Of a stretch of DNA of 64,000 bases, positions 51,613 to 60,903 are shown piece after piece; position 1 is the first letter of the stretch; every line of letters begins with the position of its first letter. The DNA is taken from positions 1-64,000 of the forward strand of contig JBEKFQ010000005.1 of the NCBI GenBank assembly GCA_050013235.1. The letters run 5' to 3'. The notes under the pieces were generated by a model. It was not told the DNA's origin. It made no database searches and saw only the letters and a program-made list of their open reading frames with translations. Made by a program: the position numbers and the translations under genes. The stretch is from RH-AL1 sp050013235. Lineage in GTDB: Bacteria > Pseudomonadota > Alphaproteobacteria > Rhizobiales > Beijerinckiaceae.

Positions 51613-53436
51613 TCACGGTCCCGTCCTCCACCACGAATCGAAAGTTGCCGTCGCGGGCGCGCCATAATGCGGCGAAGCCTCGGGATGCGCGAGCGTGATC
51701 TTCGAGGCCACCCATTCATCCGGCGCATGAAACAGCGGCACGATATAAAAACCCGACAGCAGCACGCGATCGTAGGCGCGCACGGCCTCGAAAAAATCCT
51801 CGTTCGTTTTGGCGGCCAGCATATCGTCGATCAACCCGTCGACCGCCGGATTTTTGACGCCCGCGAGGTTGAACGAGGCTTCTTGGGCAGCACTTGCCGA
51901 GCCCCAGCGCGAGCGCTGCTCGTTGCCCGGCGACGCCGACGCGAGCCAGGAGCCTAGCATCATATCGAAATCGAATTTCTGGCGCCGCCGCTGGTATTGG
52001 ACCTCGTCGACAAGACGGATCGTGGCGTCGACGCCGATCCGGCGCAGCCCCGCCTGATAGCTCAGCGCGAGACGCTCCTGGTTGCGATCCTTGAGCAAGA
52101 TCTCGAACGCGAGGGGCACGCCGTCTTTTTTCAAAACGCCGTCATCGAGCCGGTAGCCCGCTTGGGCCAACAGGGCCAGCGCCTTTTTCGCGCCGGACCG
52201 GTCCTCGCCGGAGCCGTCGGTGACAAAGGGCACGCGCGTGCCCGCCATCGCATCGGGCGCGACCGCGCCGGGATAGGGCGCGAGAAGCGCGCGCTCCGCG
52301 GCATCGGCGGGATGTCCTACCGAGGACAATTCCGAGTCGTCGAAAAAGCTCTTGCTGCGGCTGTAGAGACCGCTGAACAATTTGGCGTCGATCCATTCGA
52401 AATCGAAGACGAGACCGAGCGCCTCGCGCAGCCTGATATCCCGGAACAAGGGCCGGCGCAGGTTGAAGACGAAGCCCTCCATGCCCTTCGGGCCGCCCAC
52501 GGGCAGCGATTCGCGCCGCACCCTGCCCTCGCGCACCGCGGGAAAATCATAGCCGCTAGCCCAGCGCTGCGGATTGGTCTCGATTCGCGCATCAATCAGT
52601 CCGGCCTTGAACGCTTCGAACAAGGCATTGGTATCCCTGAAATATTCGATATCGATTTCATCGAAATTATAAAGCCCGCGCTGACTCGGAAGATCCTTGC
52701 CCCAATAATCTGGGTCCCGCGTCAGCACGAACCGCGTCCCCGGCTTGACCGAGGTAATGCGGTAAGGGCCGGTCCCAATAGGAATCTTCAGGCTCGTCTG
52801 ATCGAACGCGCCGGGATCGACAGCTTTGTGCGACAGCACCGGCATCAGCGCCAGGACCAGCGGAAGTTCGCGATCCTTCGAGCCCGTGAGATCGAAATGG
52901 ATCGCCCCCGGTCCCGGCACGTCCACGCCCTTCACCTGGGCATAAGCGGCACGCTGCTGCGGCCGGCCCTTTGTCTTCAAGAGGTTGAAGGTAAAAACGA
53001 TATCCTCGGCCGTGACCGGCGTGCCATCGGAAAACCGCGCGTGGGGATCGAGATGAAAGGTGACGGAGGTTCGGTCCTCATTCGTCTCGATCGTCTGAGC
53101 GACGAGACCGTAGAGCGTGAAGGGCTCGTCGAGCGAGCGGTTCATCAGGGGCTGATAGACATTGCCATTGATGCCCTGCGCCGTCGAGCCGGCCTTCAGG
53201 TTGAACGGATTGAGACTGTCGAACGTGCCCTCGAAGCCCAACGTCAGCTTGCCGCCCTTGGGAGCATCGGGATTCACATAGGGGAAATGCGTGAAATCCG
53301 GCGGGAGCGCGGGGGCGCCATGCATTGCAATCGCCACGGAGGATCCCGCGCGAGCCGATGCGGCCGGCATGAGGGCAGCACCCAAAATGACCGCCGCGCA
53401 ACCGGCAAAAACCCCAATCGTCTTGAACATGCCCAT
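51613..53436 (-). CDS. periplasmic solute-binding protein, family 5 (YejA-like)
   Basis: 607 residues with a signal peptide (about 1-30). The oligopeptide/microcin-binding fold is clear: ALPPDFTHFPYVNPDAPKGG, LGFEGTFDSLNPFNLKAG, ARFSDGTPVTAEDIVFTFN, IGTGPYRITSVKPGTRFVL, and the C-terminal WLASASPGNEQ with WWRTGP. It resembles the YejA type, which feeds an ABC importer, but no ABC permease or ATPase genes are nearby. First in the minus-strand run, with a promoter presumably to the right of 53.4 kb. The start ATG has no clear ribosome site; the ATG two codons later is equally possible. Confidence 0.92.
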   Translation of the reverse strand: MGMFKTIGVFAGCAAVILGAALMPAASARAGSSVAIAMHGAPALPPDFTHFPYVNPDAPKGGKLTLGFEGTFDSLNPFNLKAGSTAQGINGNVYQPLMNRSLDEPFTLYGLVAQTIETNEDRTSVTFHLDPHARFSDGTPVTAEDIVFTFNLLKTKGRPQQRAAYAQVKGVDVPGPGAIHFDLTGSKDRELPLVLALMPVLSHKAVDPGAFDQTSLKIPIGTGPYRITSVKPGTRFVLTRDPDYWGKDLPSQRGLYNFDEIDIEYFRDTNALFEAFKAGLIDARIETNPQRWASGYDFPAVREGRVRRESLPVGGPKGMEGFVFNLRRPLFRDIRLREALGLVFDFEWIDAKLFSGLYSRSKSFFDDSELSSVGHPADAAERALLAPYPGAVAPDAMAGTRVPFVTDGSGEDRSGAKKALALLAQAGYRLDDGVLKKDGVPLAFEILLKDRNQERLALSYQAGLRRIGVDATIRLVDEVQYQRRRQKFDFDMMLGSWLASASPGNEQRSRWGSASAAQEASFNLAGVKNPAVDGLIDDMLAAKTNEDFFEAVRAYDRVLLSGFYIVPLFHAPDEWVASKITLAHPEASPHYGAPATATFDSWWRTGP

Positions 53437-53757
53437 TCTTATAACGGAGACCGGCGCGATTCGCTGGCCCTCTTCGAGCCAAGCCCTTCTAACTTTTTCC
53501 CGAGCCAACCGGGAGCCGAAGCGCCGGACTTCCGGTAAAGATCATCAGATTTAAATCCTGTCTCGGCTTCCCCTCGGCGAAGACCTCGACTATAGAAACC
53601 CGGCCTTGCCAACTTGTCGCCCCAATATCCGTTGATGAGCATGCGTGATCTGGAAGCCGGTTCGTTGCGTTGCGCTCGTCCCGTTCTCTCCGCTCGACGC
53701 TCTTGAACGGCGAACCCCCTTAACGGCCAGGGCGAGCGCCCGATGAAAGGAATTTCT

Positions 53758-54546
53758 ATGCTGTTTCAGTCCAAGCGGTTGGTCTCCCTTGCCGTGATCG
53801 CGTCCTGCCTGCTGGCCGGGCCGCTTCTCGCCGCCCCGAAGAAAAAACCGGCAGCCACCGACACCGACACGCCCGCCGCGGCAGCGCCGGCAGCCCCCGC
53901 ACCGGCAGCCCCCGCGGCACCAGCCCCGGAAGGCCAGCAACCAAGCGCCGCCCCGCTGTTGCTCGTGCCGACGCAGACCGATTGGACCAAGGTTTGCGAC
54001 AAGGATCCTTCAAACGGCAAGGATATCTGCTACACCACGCGCGATTTCAGCGCCGAGGCGAACAAGCCGCCGGTGTTGGCTTTGGCCGTTTATGATGTCG
54101 CGGGCGAGGATGTCAAAATCGTTCGCATGCTGATGCCGGTCGGCTTGCTGCTGCGCCCCGGCTTCCGCTTCTCCGTGGATAAGGGGCCAACCGCCGATGG
54201 CAGCTTCGAAATCTGCTTCCCCAACGGCTGTTTCGCTCAAGCGACCGTCAAAACGGCAACCACCGATTCGATGAAGAAGGCGACCGTGCTGAACGTGAGC
54301 GTCCGCAACAAGAGCAACCAACAGGTCGATTTCGCCGTGCCACTGGCCGGCTTCGGCAAGGCCTTCGATGGTCCGGCGATCGATCCCAAGGTGCTGCAAG
54401 AGCAGCAGCAGAAGTTGCAGGCCGAGTTGCAAAAGCGCGCCGAAGACGAGCGGAAGAAGCTCGAAGCGCAAAAGGGCGCCGCCAGCCCGGCCGGTGGCGC
54501 AAGCATCACCCCGGCGCCAGCCGCTCCGGCTCCGGCAAGCAAGTAA
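53758..54546 (+). CDS. IalB-family (invasion-associated locus B) protein
   Basis: 262 residues. Signal peptide (about 1-25, ending LLA), an alanine/proline spacer, then the IalB domain (about 75-185) with TKVCDKDP, the C-F-P-N-G-C pair and VPLAGFGKAFDG. The end is a glutamine- and lysine-rich helix (coiled-coil-like, about 205-240) and an alanine/proline tail. IalB proteins are periplasmic in Bartonella and many rhizobia; the role outside pathogens is unclear. ATG with AAAGGAATTTCT. A strong terminator follows nine bases after the stop. Confidence 0.88.
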   Translation: MLFQSKRLVSLAVIASCLLAGPLLAAPKKKPAATDTDTPAAAAPAAPAPAAPAAPAPEGQQPSAAPLLLVPTQTDWTKVCDKDPSNGKDICYTTRDFSAEANKPPVLALAVYDVAGEDVKIVRMLMPVGLLLRPGFRFSVDKGPTADGSFEICFPNGCFAQATVKTATTDSMKKATVLNVSVRNKSNQQVDFAVPLAGFGKAFDGPAIDPKVLQEQQQKLQAELQKRAEDERKKLEAQKGAASPAGGASITPAPAAPAPASK

Positions 54547-54848
54547 GTAAGTCCCAAAAGGCCGGATGGAAACATCCGGCCTTTTGTTTTGGGGCGGCTC
54601 GACATCCGAAAATGCTCCGCCGGGCCACGCATACGTTTCAAATTTTGCGTATATTGAAAAGACTTAACAGACCTGCCCTGTCATCGGACGCGACATCCCG
54701 CGCCGGGCTTGGAATGTAGCTCCGCGAGGTGAGAGCCCGTGTTTGCTTTCGCTGAGGCGATGTCTGCTTTCGCTGACGAATCAGAGCCGTGCGAATGCTT
54801 TTGCAACGCGGCCAAGGCCGCCCCCGCTCTCGAACATCCACGCCAGCT
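54547..54848. other. gap between the IalB-like gene and hspQ
   Basis: 302 bases between convergent genes. It starts with a strong terminator (54556-54590). A 12-base repeat TGCTTTCGCTGA recurs at 54744 and 54765, 21 bases apart. Nothing else; a short minus-strand frame is repeat-driven. Confidence 0.5.
54556..54590 (+). terminator. intrinsic terminator after the IalB-like gene
   Basis: AAAAGGCCGGATG and CATCCGGCCTTTT around GAAA, a perfect 13-base stem followed by GTTTT. One of the clearest terminators in the window. Confidence 0.9.
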
Positions 54849-55178
54849 CTAATGCATCCGCGCGGGTTTCACCTGGTAAGCGCCGTCATGCGCCCGGGTG
54901 AACATTTCATCCACCTGCGGGTGACGTATGGGGTCGCCTGACGTATCGGCCAGCAGATTCTGCTCCGACACATAGGCCACATATTCGGTCTCGTCGTTTT
55001 CGGCGTAGAGATGATAGAAAGGCTGATCCTTCTGGGGACGAATGTCCTCGGGGATGGATTCCCACCATTCGTCGGTATTCGAGAAGACGGGATCGACGTC
55101 ATAGACGATGCCCCGGAAAGCATATCTGCGATGCTTTACGATCTGTCCGATGCCGAATTTCGCGGTACGAGCCTTCAT
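54849..55178 (-). CDS. hspQ: heat shock protein HspQ
   Basis: 109 residues of the HspQ/YccV family, hemimethylated-DNA-binding-like small proteins that in E. coli act as a Lon specificity enhancer. Text: AKFGIGQIVKHRRYAFRGIV, DVDPVFSNTDEWWESIP, RPQKDQPFYHLYAEN and YVAYVSEQNLL. ATG at MKARTAKFG; 11 further codons upstream are open but unlike the family. Confidence 0.93.
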   Translation of the reverse strand: MKARTAKFGIGQIVKHRRYAFRGIVYDVDPVFSNTDEWWESIPEDIRPQKDQPFYHLYAENDETEYVAYVSEQNLLADTSGDPIRHPQVDEMFTRAHDGAYQVKPARMH

Positions 55179-55312
55179 TGAACTCACGACGCGCCACAAT
55201 CTCGCGATCACGGCAATTTATTCAAACTGACAACGTAATTCGGTAGCCAGGGTATAATTTCTTGTCAACATGGTCAGGCTCATCCGCCGATCCCCAAGAG
55301 CGTGTTTTTGAA

Positions 55313-56914
55313 ATGACGTTAACGTCCCCCGGTATTCCTCTCAAGCGGCAAGGTTTCCCCGTCGAACTGTTGCTGCCCGCCGAAATGAGCGAGGCCGACC
55401 GGCTCTCCGCCCAGCATGGCGAAAAAGGCTCCGTCTTGATGGAGCGGGCCGGCCGCGCGGTGGCTCAGGCGGCGCTCCGCCTCCTGGGCGAGGACCGGGG
55501 CCGGGTGATCATCCTCTGTGGCCCCGGCAATAATGGCGGAGATGGATTCGTCGCCGCGCGGGTGTTGCGGGAATATGGGCTCGAAGCCGTCATCGGCCTC
55601 CTCGGCCCCCGCGAGAAGCTGACAGGCGATGCCGCCAGCGCCTCGGCACACTGGACCGGCGCCGTCGAACCGCTCGCCTCCCTCGATTTCGAGGAAGCCG
55701 GCCTCGTCATCGACGCTTTGTTCGGCGCTGGCCTGTCCCGCGATATCGAGGGCGAAGCCAAAGATGCGATCCTTCGCCTGAACGAATGGAGCAAACGCCT
55801 GTCGCGGCCAGTTTTGGCGATCGATGTCCCCTCGGGGATCGATGGCGCGAGCGGGCTCGTCCGGGGCGTGGCGGTCGAGGCCAGTGCCTGCGTCACCTTT
55901 TTCCGGTTGAAGCCCGGTCATTTTCTCTTGCCCGGCCGCTTATATTGCGGCGCGTTGACCCTCGCCGATATCGGGATCGATCCACGGTTGCTCGCAACGA
56001 TCAAACCGCAAGCGAGCCTCAACGTCCCGGCCCTTTGGGCCGCGGCGCTGCCGGTGCCGCGCACGGCGGGTCATAAATATAATCGCGGCCATGCGCTGGT
56101 CGTGTCCGGGCCGCTCGCCTATACCGGCGCGGCCCGGCTGGCGGCGCGCGGCGCCCTGCGCGCGGGGGCGGGTCTCGTGACGGTGGCGACGCCGGCCGAT
56201 GCGCTCGCCGTCCATGCCAGCGCGCTCACGGCGATCATGGCCCGCGTCTGCGACACCCCCGGCGATCTCGAGGACATTCTGAACGACCGGCGTAAAAACG
56301 CCGTGGTGCTCGGACCGGGGCTTGGCGTGGGCCAAAGGACGCGGGACTTCGTCTTGGCCGCTTTGGCAGGGATCGAGATCGACGGCGACGAGGGCGAGCC
56401 ACGGCGGGCCGTGGTTCTGGACGCGGACGCCCTCGCCAGTTTTGCCCGCGAACCCCAGGCTTTGTTTGCCGCGATCAAGGCCAGCTTGCACGCCGCCGTC
56501 CTGACCCCGCACGATGGCGAATTCGCCAAATTATTCGGCACCTTGATCGATCCCGCCGCCTCCAAGCTCGACCGCACCCGCCAGGCCGCGGCCTTAAGCG
56601 GCGCGACCGTGCTTTTGAAAGGCGCCGATACGGTCGTCGCCACTCCGGACGGACGGGCTTCGATCGCGGCAAGCGATGCGCCTTGGCTCGCCACCGCTGG
56701 CTCCGGCGATGTCCTTTCGGGCATGATCGCCGGCCTGTTAGCCCAATCCATGCCCGTCTTCGAGGCAGCCTCGGCGGCTGTCTGGATGCATGCCGATGCC
56801 GCCCAAAGATTCGGTCCGGGCCTCGTTTCCGAGGATATTTCCGAGATGCTCCCCAAAGTCTTCAGACAACTTTTCGAGAGCGGCTTATTCAGCGGGTCCG
56901 AGGAACGGCGATGA
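55313..56914 (+). CDS. nnr: bifunctional NAD(P)H-hydrate epimerase/dehydratase
   Basis: Repairs hydrated NAD(P)H. 533 residues: an epimerase domain (YjeF N, about 25-240) with CGPGNNGGDGFVAARVL and DALFGAGLSRDIEG, and a C-terminal ADP-dependent dehydratase domain (ribokinase-like, about 255-525) with LVVSGPLAYTGAARLA-type text, VLTPHDGEFAKLF and the conserved GSGDVLSGMIAG. The start is uncertain; the ATG before TLTSPGIPL is chosen, and one 17 codons earlier is open. Confidence 0.95.
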   Translation: MTLTSPGIPLKRQGFPVELLLPAEMSEADRLSAQHGEKGSVLMERAGRAVAQAALRLLGEDRGRVIILCGPGNNGGDGFVAARVLREYGLEAVIGLLGPREKLTGDAASASAHWTGAVEPLASLDFEEAGLVIDALFGAGLSRDIEGEAKDAILRLNEWSKRLSRPVLAIDVPSGIDGASGLVRGVAVEASACVTFFRLKPGHFLLPGRLYCGALTLADIGIDPRLLATIKPQASLNVPALWAAALPVPRTAGHKYNRGHALVVSGPLAYTGAARLAARGALRAGAGLVTVATPADALAVHASALTAIMARVCDTPGDLEDILNDRRKNAVVLGPGLGVGQRTRDFVLAALAGIEIDGDEGEPRRAVVLDADALASFAREPQALFAAIKASLHAAVLTPHDGEFAKLFGTLIDPAASKLDRTRQAAALSGATVLLKGADTVVATPDGRASIAASDAPWLATAGSGDVLSGMIAGLLAQSMPVFEAASAAVWMHADAAQRFGPGLVSEDISEMLPKVFRQLFESGLFSGSEERR

Positions 56915-57093
56915 CAGCCGGAATTCCCCAATAATGAGAAGGCATTGCCTCGATATCCGGCAGGCCTCGCGCCCTCGCGGGAGCGGTGCCGGCCGATGCG
57001 TCTCTTCCGGCAACGCTCGAAACGGCCGCAATTTTGCCCTTTACTAATTTCGGCTGACTGGCCCATCATAAATGAGATGATCGCAAGCTAACC

Positions 57094-58227
57094 ATGCGCA
57101 AACCCAACGAAATCGATTTTTGGCGCGGCTTCGCGCTCATTTCGATATTCATCAATCATATCCCTGGGAACTTCATCGAGCGATTTAGCTATCGCAACAT
57201 CTCGCTATCGGATTCGGCCGAACTTTTCGTTCTGCTGGCGGGCTGGTCCATGCGGCTGATGATCGAAAATCCGAAGCGTCCGCTCACGACGGGCGGCGTG
57301 GTCTATAAATTATGGAGCCGCGCCGTTACGCTTTACATCGCCCAAACCTTTACCACCGAACTCGCGATTTTCATCCTGGCGGCGGGGTCCGTCTGGCTCG
57401 ACGCGCCGTTCTTGCTCGATTGGCATAATGCCGGCGCCGTCTTTCACGAACCGGTCGAAGCGCATATCGGCTTGGTTTTACTGACCCATCAGCTCGGCTA
57501 TTTCAACATTTTGCCGTTATATGTCGTCCTGATGGTGGCTGCACCCATTATCGCATTGATTTATCGTACCTTTCCGCAATTGCTCCTGCCGCTGTCCCTG
57601 GGGCTTTACATCCTCACCCTCGCGTTCAGCATCAACCTGCCCTCCTGGCCCATCGAGGGAACTTGGTTCTTCTCGCCGACGGCTTGGCAGTTGATTTACG
57701 TGATTGGATTCTTGCTCGCCGGACACAAAACCGACCTCGGCGCTTTCGCCCGGCGTCACATCCGCCTTCTCCGCTGGATCGCGGTGCCGATTGTCGTGGC
57801 CGGCGTGGCGATCGCCTCGACTCGGTATTTCCCCGAACTTGCCGATCTTCCAAAATCCGGCCGGTTCTTCGTCATCTTCGACAAGACGTTCCTGTCGCCC
57901 GACCGGCTCATCCACATGCTGGCGCTTTGCGCGCTTTTTGCCGGAGCCTACACCTCCGTCCATAAGTGGATGCCGCGATTTGCTGGCTTTCTTGCCTTGC
58001 TCGGACGAAACGCGCTTAACGTGTTTTGCGCGGGATCTCTCTTAAGTCTTTGCGGACAAATCGTTCGCTATATGTATGGAGGCCAGATTGTCACCGACGT
58101 CTTTTTATTCGCGGGCGGCGTCGCTATCATGGCGTTCGTCGCATGGATAAGCGAATGGCATTCAAGATCGCAAAAGGAACAGGAAGCCTTGGCGCCAGCC
58201 TTGCCTTCGCCTTTTCACTCCTCCTGA
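57094..58227 (+). CDS. opgC: OpgC-type membrane succinyltransferase
   Basis: 377 residues with about 10 membrane helices, of the OpgC family that adds succinyl groups to osmoregulated periplasmic glucans. The start MRKPNEIDFWRGFALISIFINH-like text (EIDFWRGFALISIFINH) carries the family's D-x-W-R-G-x-A motif and the invariant histidine; SDSAELFVLLAGWSM follows. The 3' end is overlapped by an SGNH hydrolase gene in another frame. No opgGH genes are in this window. Confidence 0.88.
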   Translation: MRKPNEIDFWRGFALISIFINHIPGNFIERFSYRNISLSDSAELFVLLAGWSMRLMIENPKRPLTTGGVVYKLWSRAVTLYIAQTFTTELAIFILAAGSVWLDAPFLLDWHNAGAVFHEPVEAHIGLVLLTHQLGYFNILPLYVVLMVAAPIIALIYRTFPQLLLPLSLGLYILTLAFSINLPSWPIEGTWFFSPTAWQLIYVIGFLLAGHKTDLGAFARRHIRLLRWIAVPIVVAGVAIASTRYFPELADLPKSGRFFVIFDKTFLSPDRLIHMLALCALFAGAYTSVHKWMPRFAGFLALLGRNALNVFCAGSLLSLCGQIVRYMYGGQIVTDVFLFAGGVAIMAFVAWISEWHSRSQKEQEALAPALPSPFHSS

Positions 58228-58997
58228 CAAGTGCCGCGCTCCCCATGGAGCCCGCGCAACCGGCCCCGCAGCCGGTGCCAGGCGCGTCCGGCCAGACCCC
58301 GCCGGCCTTCAGCCCGCAATGCGAGGTTCCCGCCACCGATCTTGCCGCGCCGGCCCCTCTGCCGAACCTGACCAAGGCGCTGGACGAACACCGCCCTCTT
58401 TATATTCTCTCCGTCGGTTCCGCCGCGAGCGCCAGCCTCGGGGAGTCCTCGGGCGTCAAGAGTTTCCCGGTCCAAGTGACCGATATCCTCGAAGCGGCCC
58501 TCAAGGGCGTCAGCGTGGAAATCACCAATCGCGGCGTCGATGGCGAGGTGGCGGAGACCGCGGCCGACCAGATTCGTAGCGAAGCCGCCATCAAGAAACC
58601 GGATCTCGTGCTCTGGCAGCTCGGGACCAACGACGCCTTGGCCCGGGTCGGGCCCGGCGAATTCACGGATGTCGTCAAAAGCACCATCGATTGGCTGCAC
58701 GAGAACCAGATCGACGTGGTTCTCGTCGGCCTGCAATATACGTCGCGCTTCGCCAAGGATGAAAATTACGCCGCGATCCGCGACGCTCTTCTGCAGATCG
58801 CCACGGACGAGAAGGTTCTCTACATCAGGCGCTACGATGCCATGCGCTACATCGCGCGGACGCGCGCCAACCTGCATCTGATGGAGAGCGACAATTTCCA
58901 CCTGAGCGATCTCGGCACCCAATGCATGGCCGAACACATCGCCCGCGCCATGATCGCAAGCTTGTTCGTGAAGAGGTTCCGGCCGAGTCCGAATTGA
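58143..58997 (+). CDS. exported SGNH/GDSL-type hydrolase
   Basis: 284 residues, signal peptide about 10-34, a proline-rich spacer to about 70, then the hydrolase domain. Block I reads ILSVGSAASAS (GSA in place of GDS), block III is QLGTNDA, and block V is DNFHLSDLG with the D-x-x-H pair, so a serine, asparagine and histidine are all available. It overlaps opgC by 85 bases; ATG 58143 or 58155. The overlap suggests a functional tie, such as acyl-ester removal or addition on periplasmic glucans. Confidence 0.82.
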   Translation: MDKRMAFKIAKGTGSLGASLAFAFSLLLTSAALPMEPAQPAPQPVPGASGQTPPAFSPQCEVPATDLAAPAPLPNLTKALDEHRPLYILSVGSAASASLGESSGVKSFPVQVTDILEAALKGVSVEITNRGVDGEVAETAADQIRSEAAIKKPDLVLWQLGTNDALARVGPGEFTDVVKSTIDWLHENQIDVVLVGLQYTSRFAKDENYAAIRDALLQIATDEKVLYIRRYDAMRYIARTRANLHLMESDNFHLSDLGTQCMAEHIARAMIASLFVKRFRPSPN

Positions 58998-59041
58998 AAG
59001 GGGGCACGTAGGCTTACCGGCCAAGCGCGCAACAATTGTCC

Positions 59042-60490
59042 CTATCCCACCTCGAACCACCCCGCCAGCCCCGTGACTTGCCGCTCGAGGACCAGCGATT
59101 CAATCGCCCATTTACCCGGATTATCGGCGATGAAGGCGACATGCTTGGTCCGGCCGGGGGCGACGAGGACAGCGTCGCGCCAATAGGGCTCCCAGCCATC
59201 GTCGAGATCGTGCAACAGCCGGAGCGCATGACCCCGGACCTGCATTTGCTGAGGAAACGCGCTTTTGTTGATGAAAGCCAGCGAGACCGCACCGCCTCGT
59301 TTCACCCTAAACAACGGCTTGCCGGAAAAGCCATCGGAGGCGACGCCATTGATCGTCCAGAGTTTTGCCGGGCCGGGCGCGGGCTCTGAAGCCGCCCTAG
59401 CCGGTGGCGGAGGCTTGGCGCCGCCGTCGATCACTAAATCCATCTTGAAAGCGCGTTCCAGTGGAATGGCGGCGGGCAAGGCGGGATTGGCGGGCAGGCC
59501 GGCGGCAGGCTCGCGCGGCTTTCGCGGCTCGCCTTCCGTCTTGAGGACGAGGAGAGGCTGGTCCGGCTCGCCCTCCCAGCGCGAAATCAGACTGGCCTCT
59601 TTCCCGGCCTCGGACGGCAAGTCGATCATCACATCGAACCGCGCGCCGGGTCCGACCGGCAGCGTTTGGCGCACCGGCTCGAAAATTTCGCAGGGTTGGC
59701 CGTCGATCGCCTGAACCTGGGGATGGGTTCCGGCAAAGGTCACGGCCAGAATGCGCGCGTTACACGCGTTGAGAAGCCGCAACCTCACCCGCGACCCCGG
59801 CCGCATGGAGGAAACGAGCGGCGCGGCATGCGAATTGACCGTGATCAGAGGCCCGGTCCGTCCGCCATGCCGGGCTTGTTCGACATCGCCAAAATCGCCC
59901 TTGATCTGGGTTTGCGCGTCGAGGCTCCAATCGTCGAGGACAATCAGCACCTCCTCGTCGGACGGCGGCGGCTCCGGCTCGTCGACGATCAAGACGCCAT
60001 AAAGACCCCGGCCGGTCTGCTCCGCCGTATGGGGCCAGACATGGGAATGATACCAGAACATCCCGCTGTCGGGCGGCGTGAAGCCGGTCTCGAAACTCTC
60101 GCCGGGCTTGACCGGGGCTTGGGTGAGGCCCGCGACGCCATCCATCGCATTGGGGCCGCGCACCCCCTGCCAGCTCAACGTGACCGGCTGATCCAACTTA
60201 TTCACGAGCCGGACCTTCAGCTCCGTTCCTTTTTTCAACCGCAGCAAGGGCCCTGGCACCTGCCCGTCATATCCCCAGATGGCGGTTTCGCGGGCGGGGT
60301 CCGGCGCCAGCCGAATCGCACCTTGCTTGGCCTCGAGCACGGTGAACCCATCGGCGGCGAGGGAAGGAGCGGCAGGGCTGGCCGGCAAGTTTTGCTTCGG
60401 CAATGCGGGAGCTCGATCCCCGCCCAGAGCCCGCGACGGCCAGATCGTGGCGCTCAAAAGCCCGAGTACGGCACGCCGGTGGAAAGGCAT
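59042..60490 (-). CDS. multicopper-oxidase-fold protein lacking most copper ligands
   Basis: 482 residues; Tat-type start MPFHRRAVLGLL, then three cupredoxin domains. The first copper motif, normally HWHG, reads SWQG (106-109). The second, FWYHSHVWPHT (H148, H150), is intact. The third, normally HPxHLHGH, reads FPQQMQVRGH, and the fourth (HCH-x3-H-x3-GM or L) reads AIESLVLERQVTGLAGW. The trinuclear and type-1 sites cannot form, so laccase-like activity is unlikely. The overall text, PNAMDGVAGLTQAPVKPG and RGLYGVLIVDEP, is that of a Rhizobiales group annotated as multicopper oxidases. FtsP/SufI is a known precedent for a copper-free member. ATG with GGGAGTCCCT. Confidence 0.88.
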   Translation of the reverse strand: MPFHRRAVLGLLSATIWPSRALGGDRAPALPKQNLPASPAAPSLAADGFTVLEAKQGAIRLAPDPARETAIWGYDGQVPGPLLRLKKGTELKVRLVNKLDQPVTLSWQGVRGPNAMDGVAGLTQAPVKPGESFETGFTPPDSGMFWYHSHVWPHTAEQTGRGLYGVLIVDEPEPPPSDEEVLIVLDDWSLDAQTQIKGDFGDVEQARHGGRTGPLITVNSHAAPLVSSMRPGSRVRLRLLNACNARILAVTFAGTHPQVQAIDGQPCEIFEPVRQTLPVGPGARFDVMIDLPSEAGKEASLISRWEGEPDQPLLVLKTEGEPRKPREPAAGLPANPALPAAIPLERAFKMDLVIDGGAKPPPPARAASEPAPGPAKLWTINGVASDGFSGKPLFRVKRGGAVSLAFINKSAFPQQMQVRGHALRLLHDLDDGWEPYWRDAVLVAPGRTKHVAFIADNPGKWAIESLVLERQVTGLAGWFEVG

Positions 60491-60755
60491 AGGGACTCCC
60501 GCGCCGGCGCATCCCCCAAACGGCCCATATGCGCCGGCGCGGAAGAAACGCGATAGGCTCTTGAAAATAAAAGCCTTCCACCGCATCCAGGCGTGATTTG
60601 CCGGGATAGTGGCCAGGCTTTGCGTACACGATGAATCAGCTTTCCCGCAACCAACGCCGGATTAGCTCTTTTTTTTGCTGCATGCCGCGCCGGGCATTGA
60701 TATAGACGCCAATCTTAATCGGTAGGATGGCGAAAAGACGGTAGCGCGTCCAATC

Positions 60756-60840
60756 GCGGGCGTGGCGGAACTGGTAGACGCGCCGGATTTAGGTTCCGGT
60801 GATGCAAATCGTGGGGGTTCGAGTCCCTCCGCCCGCACCA
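60756..60840 (+). tRNA. tRNA-Leu (anticodon UAG)
   Basis: Acceptor GCGGGCG pairs with CGCCCGC; anticodon stem CCGGA/TCCGG encloses TTTAGGT with anticodon TAG. The long variable arm of the leucine class is present, the T loop is GGTTCGAGTCC, and CCA is encoded. It sits just upstream of tig. Confidence 0.97.
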
Positions 60841-60903
60841 TATCGGCTTCTACCGCAACCGTAATCTCGCGGAACTCCTCCGCAGTCCAACAGGCGTTTT
60901 TCC

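Noticed and set aside
54638..54841. Minus-strand frame of 67 residues
   Set aside because: Its repeated QRKQT text comes from the 12-base DNA repeat; no start signal.
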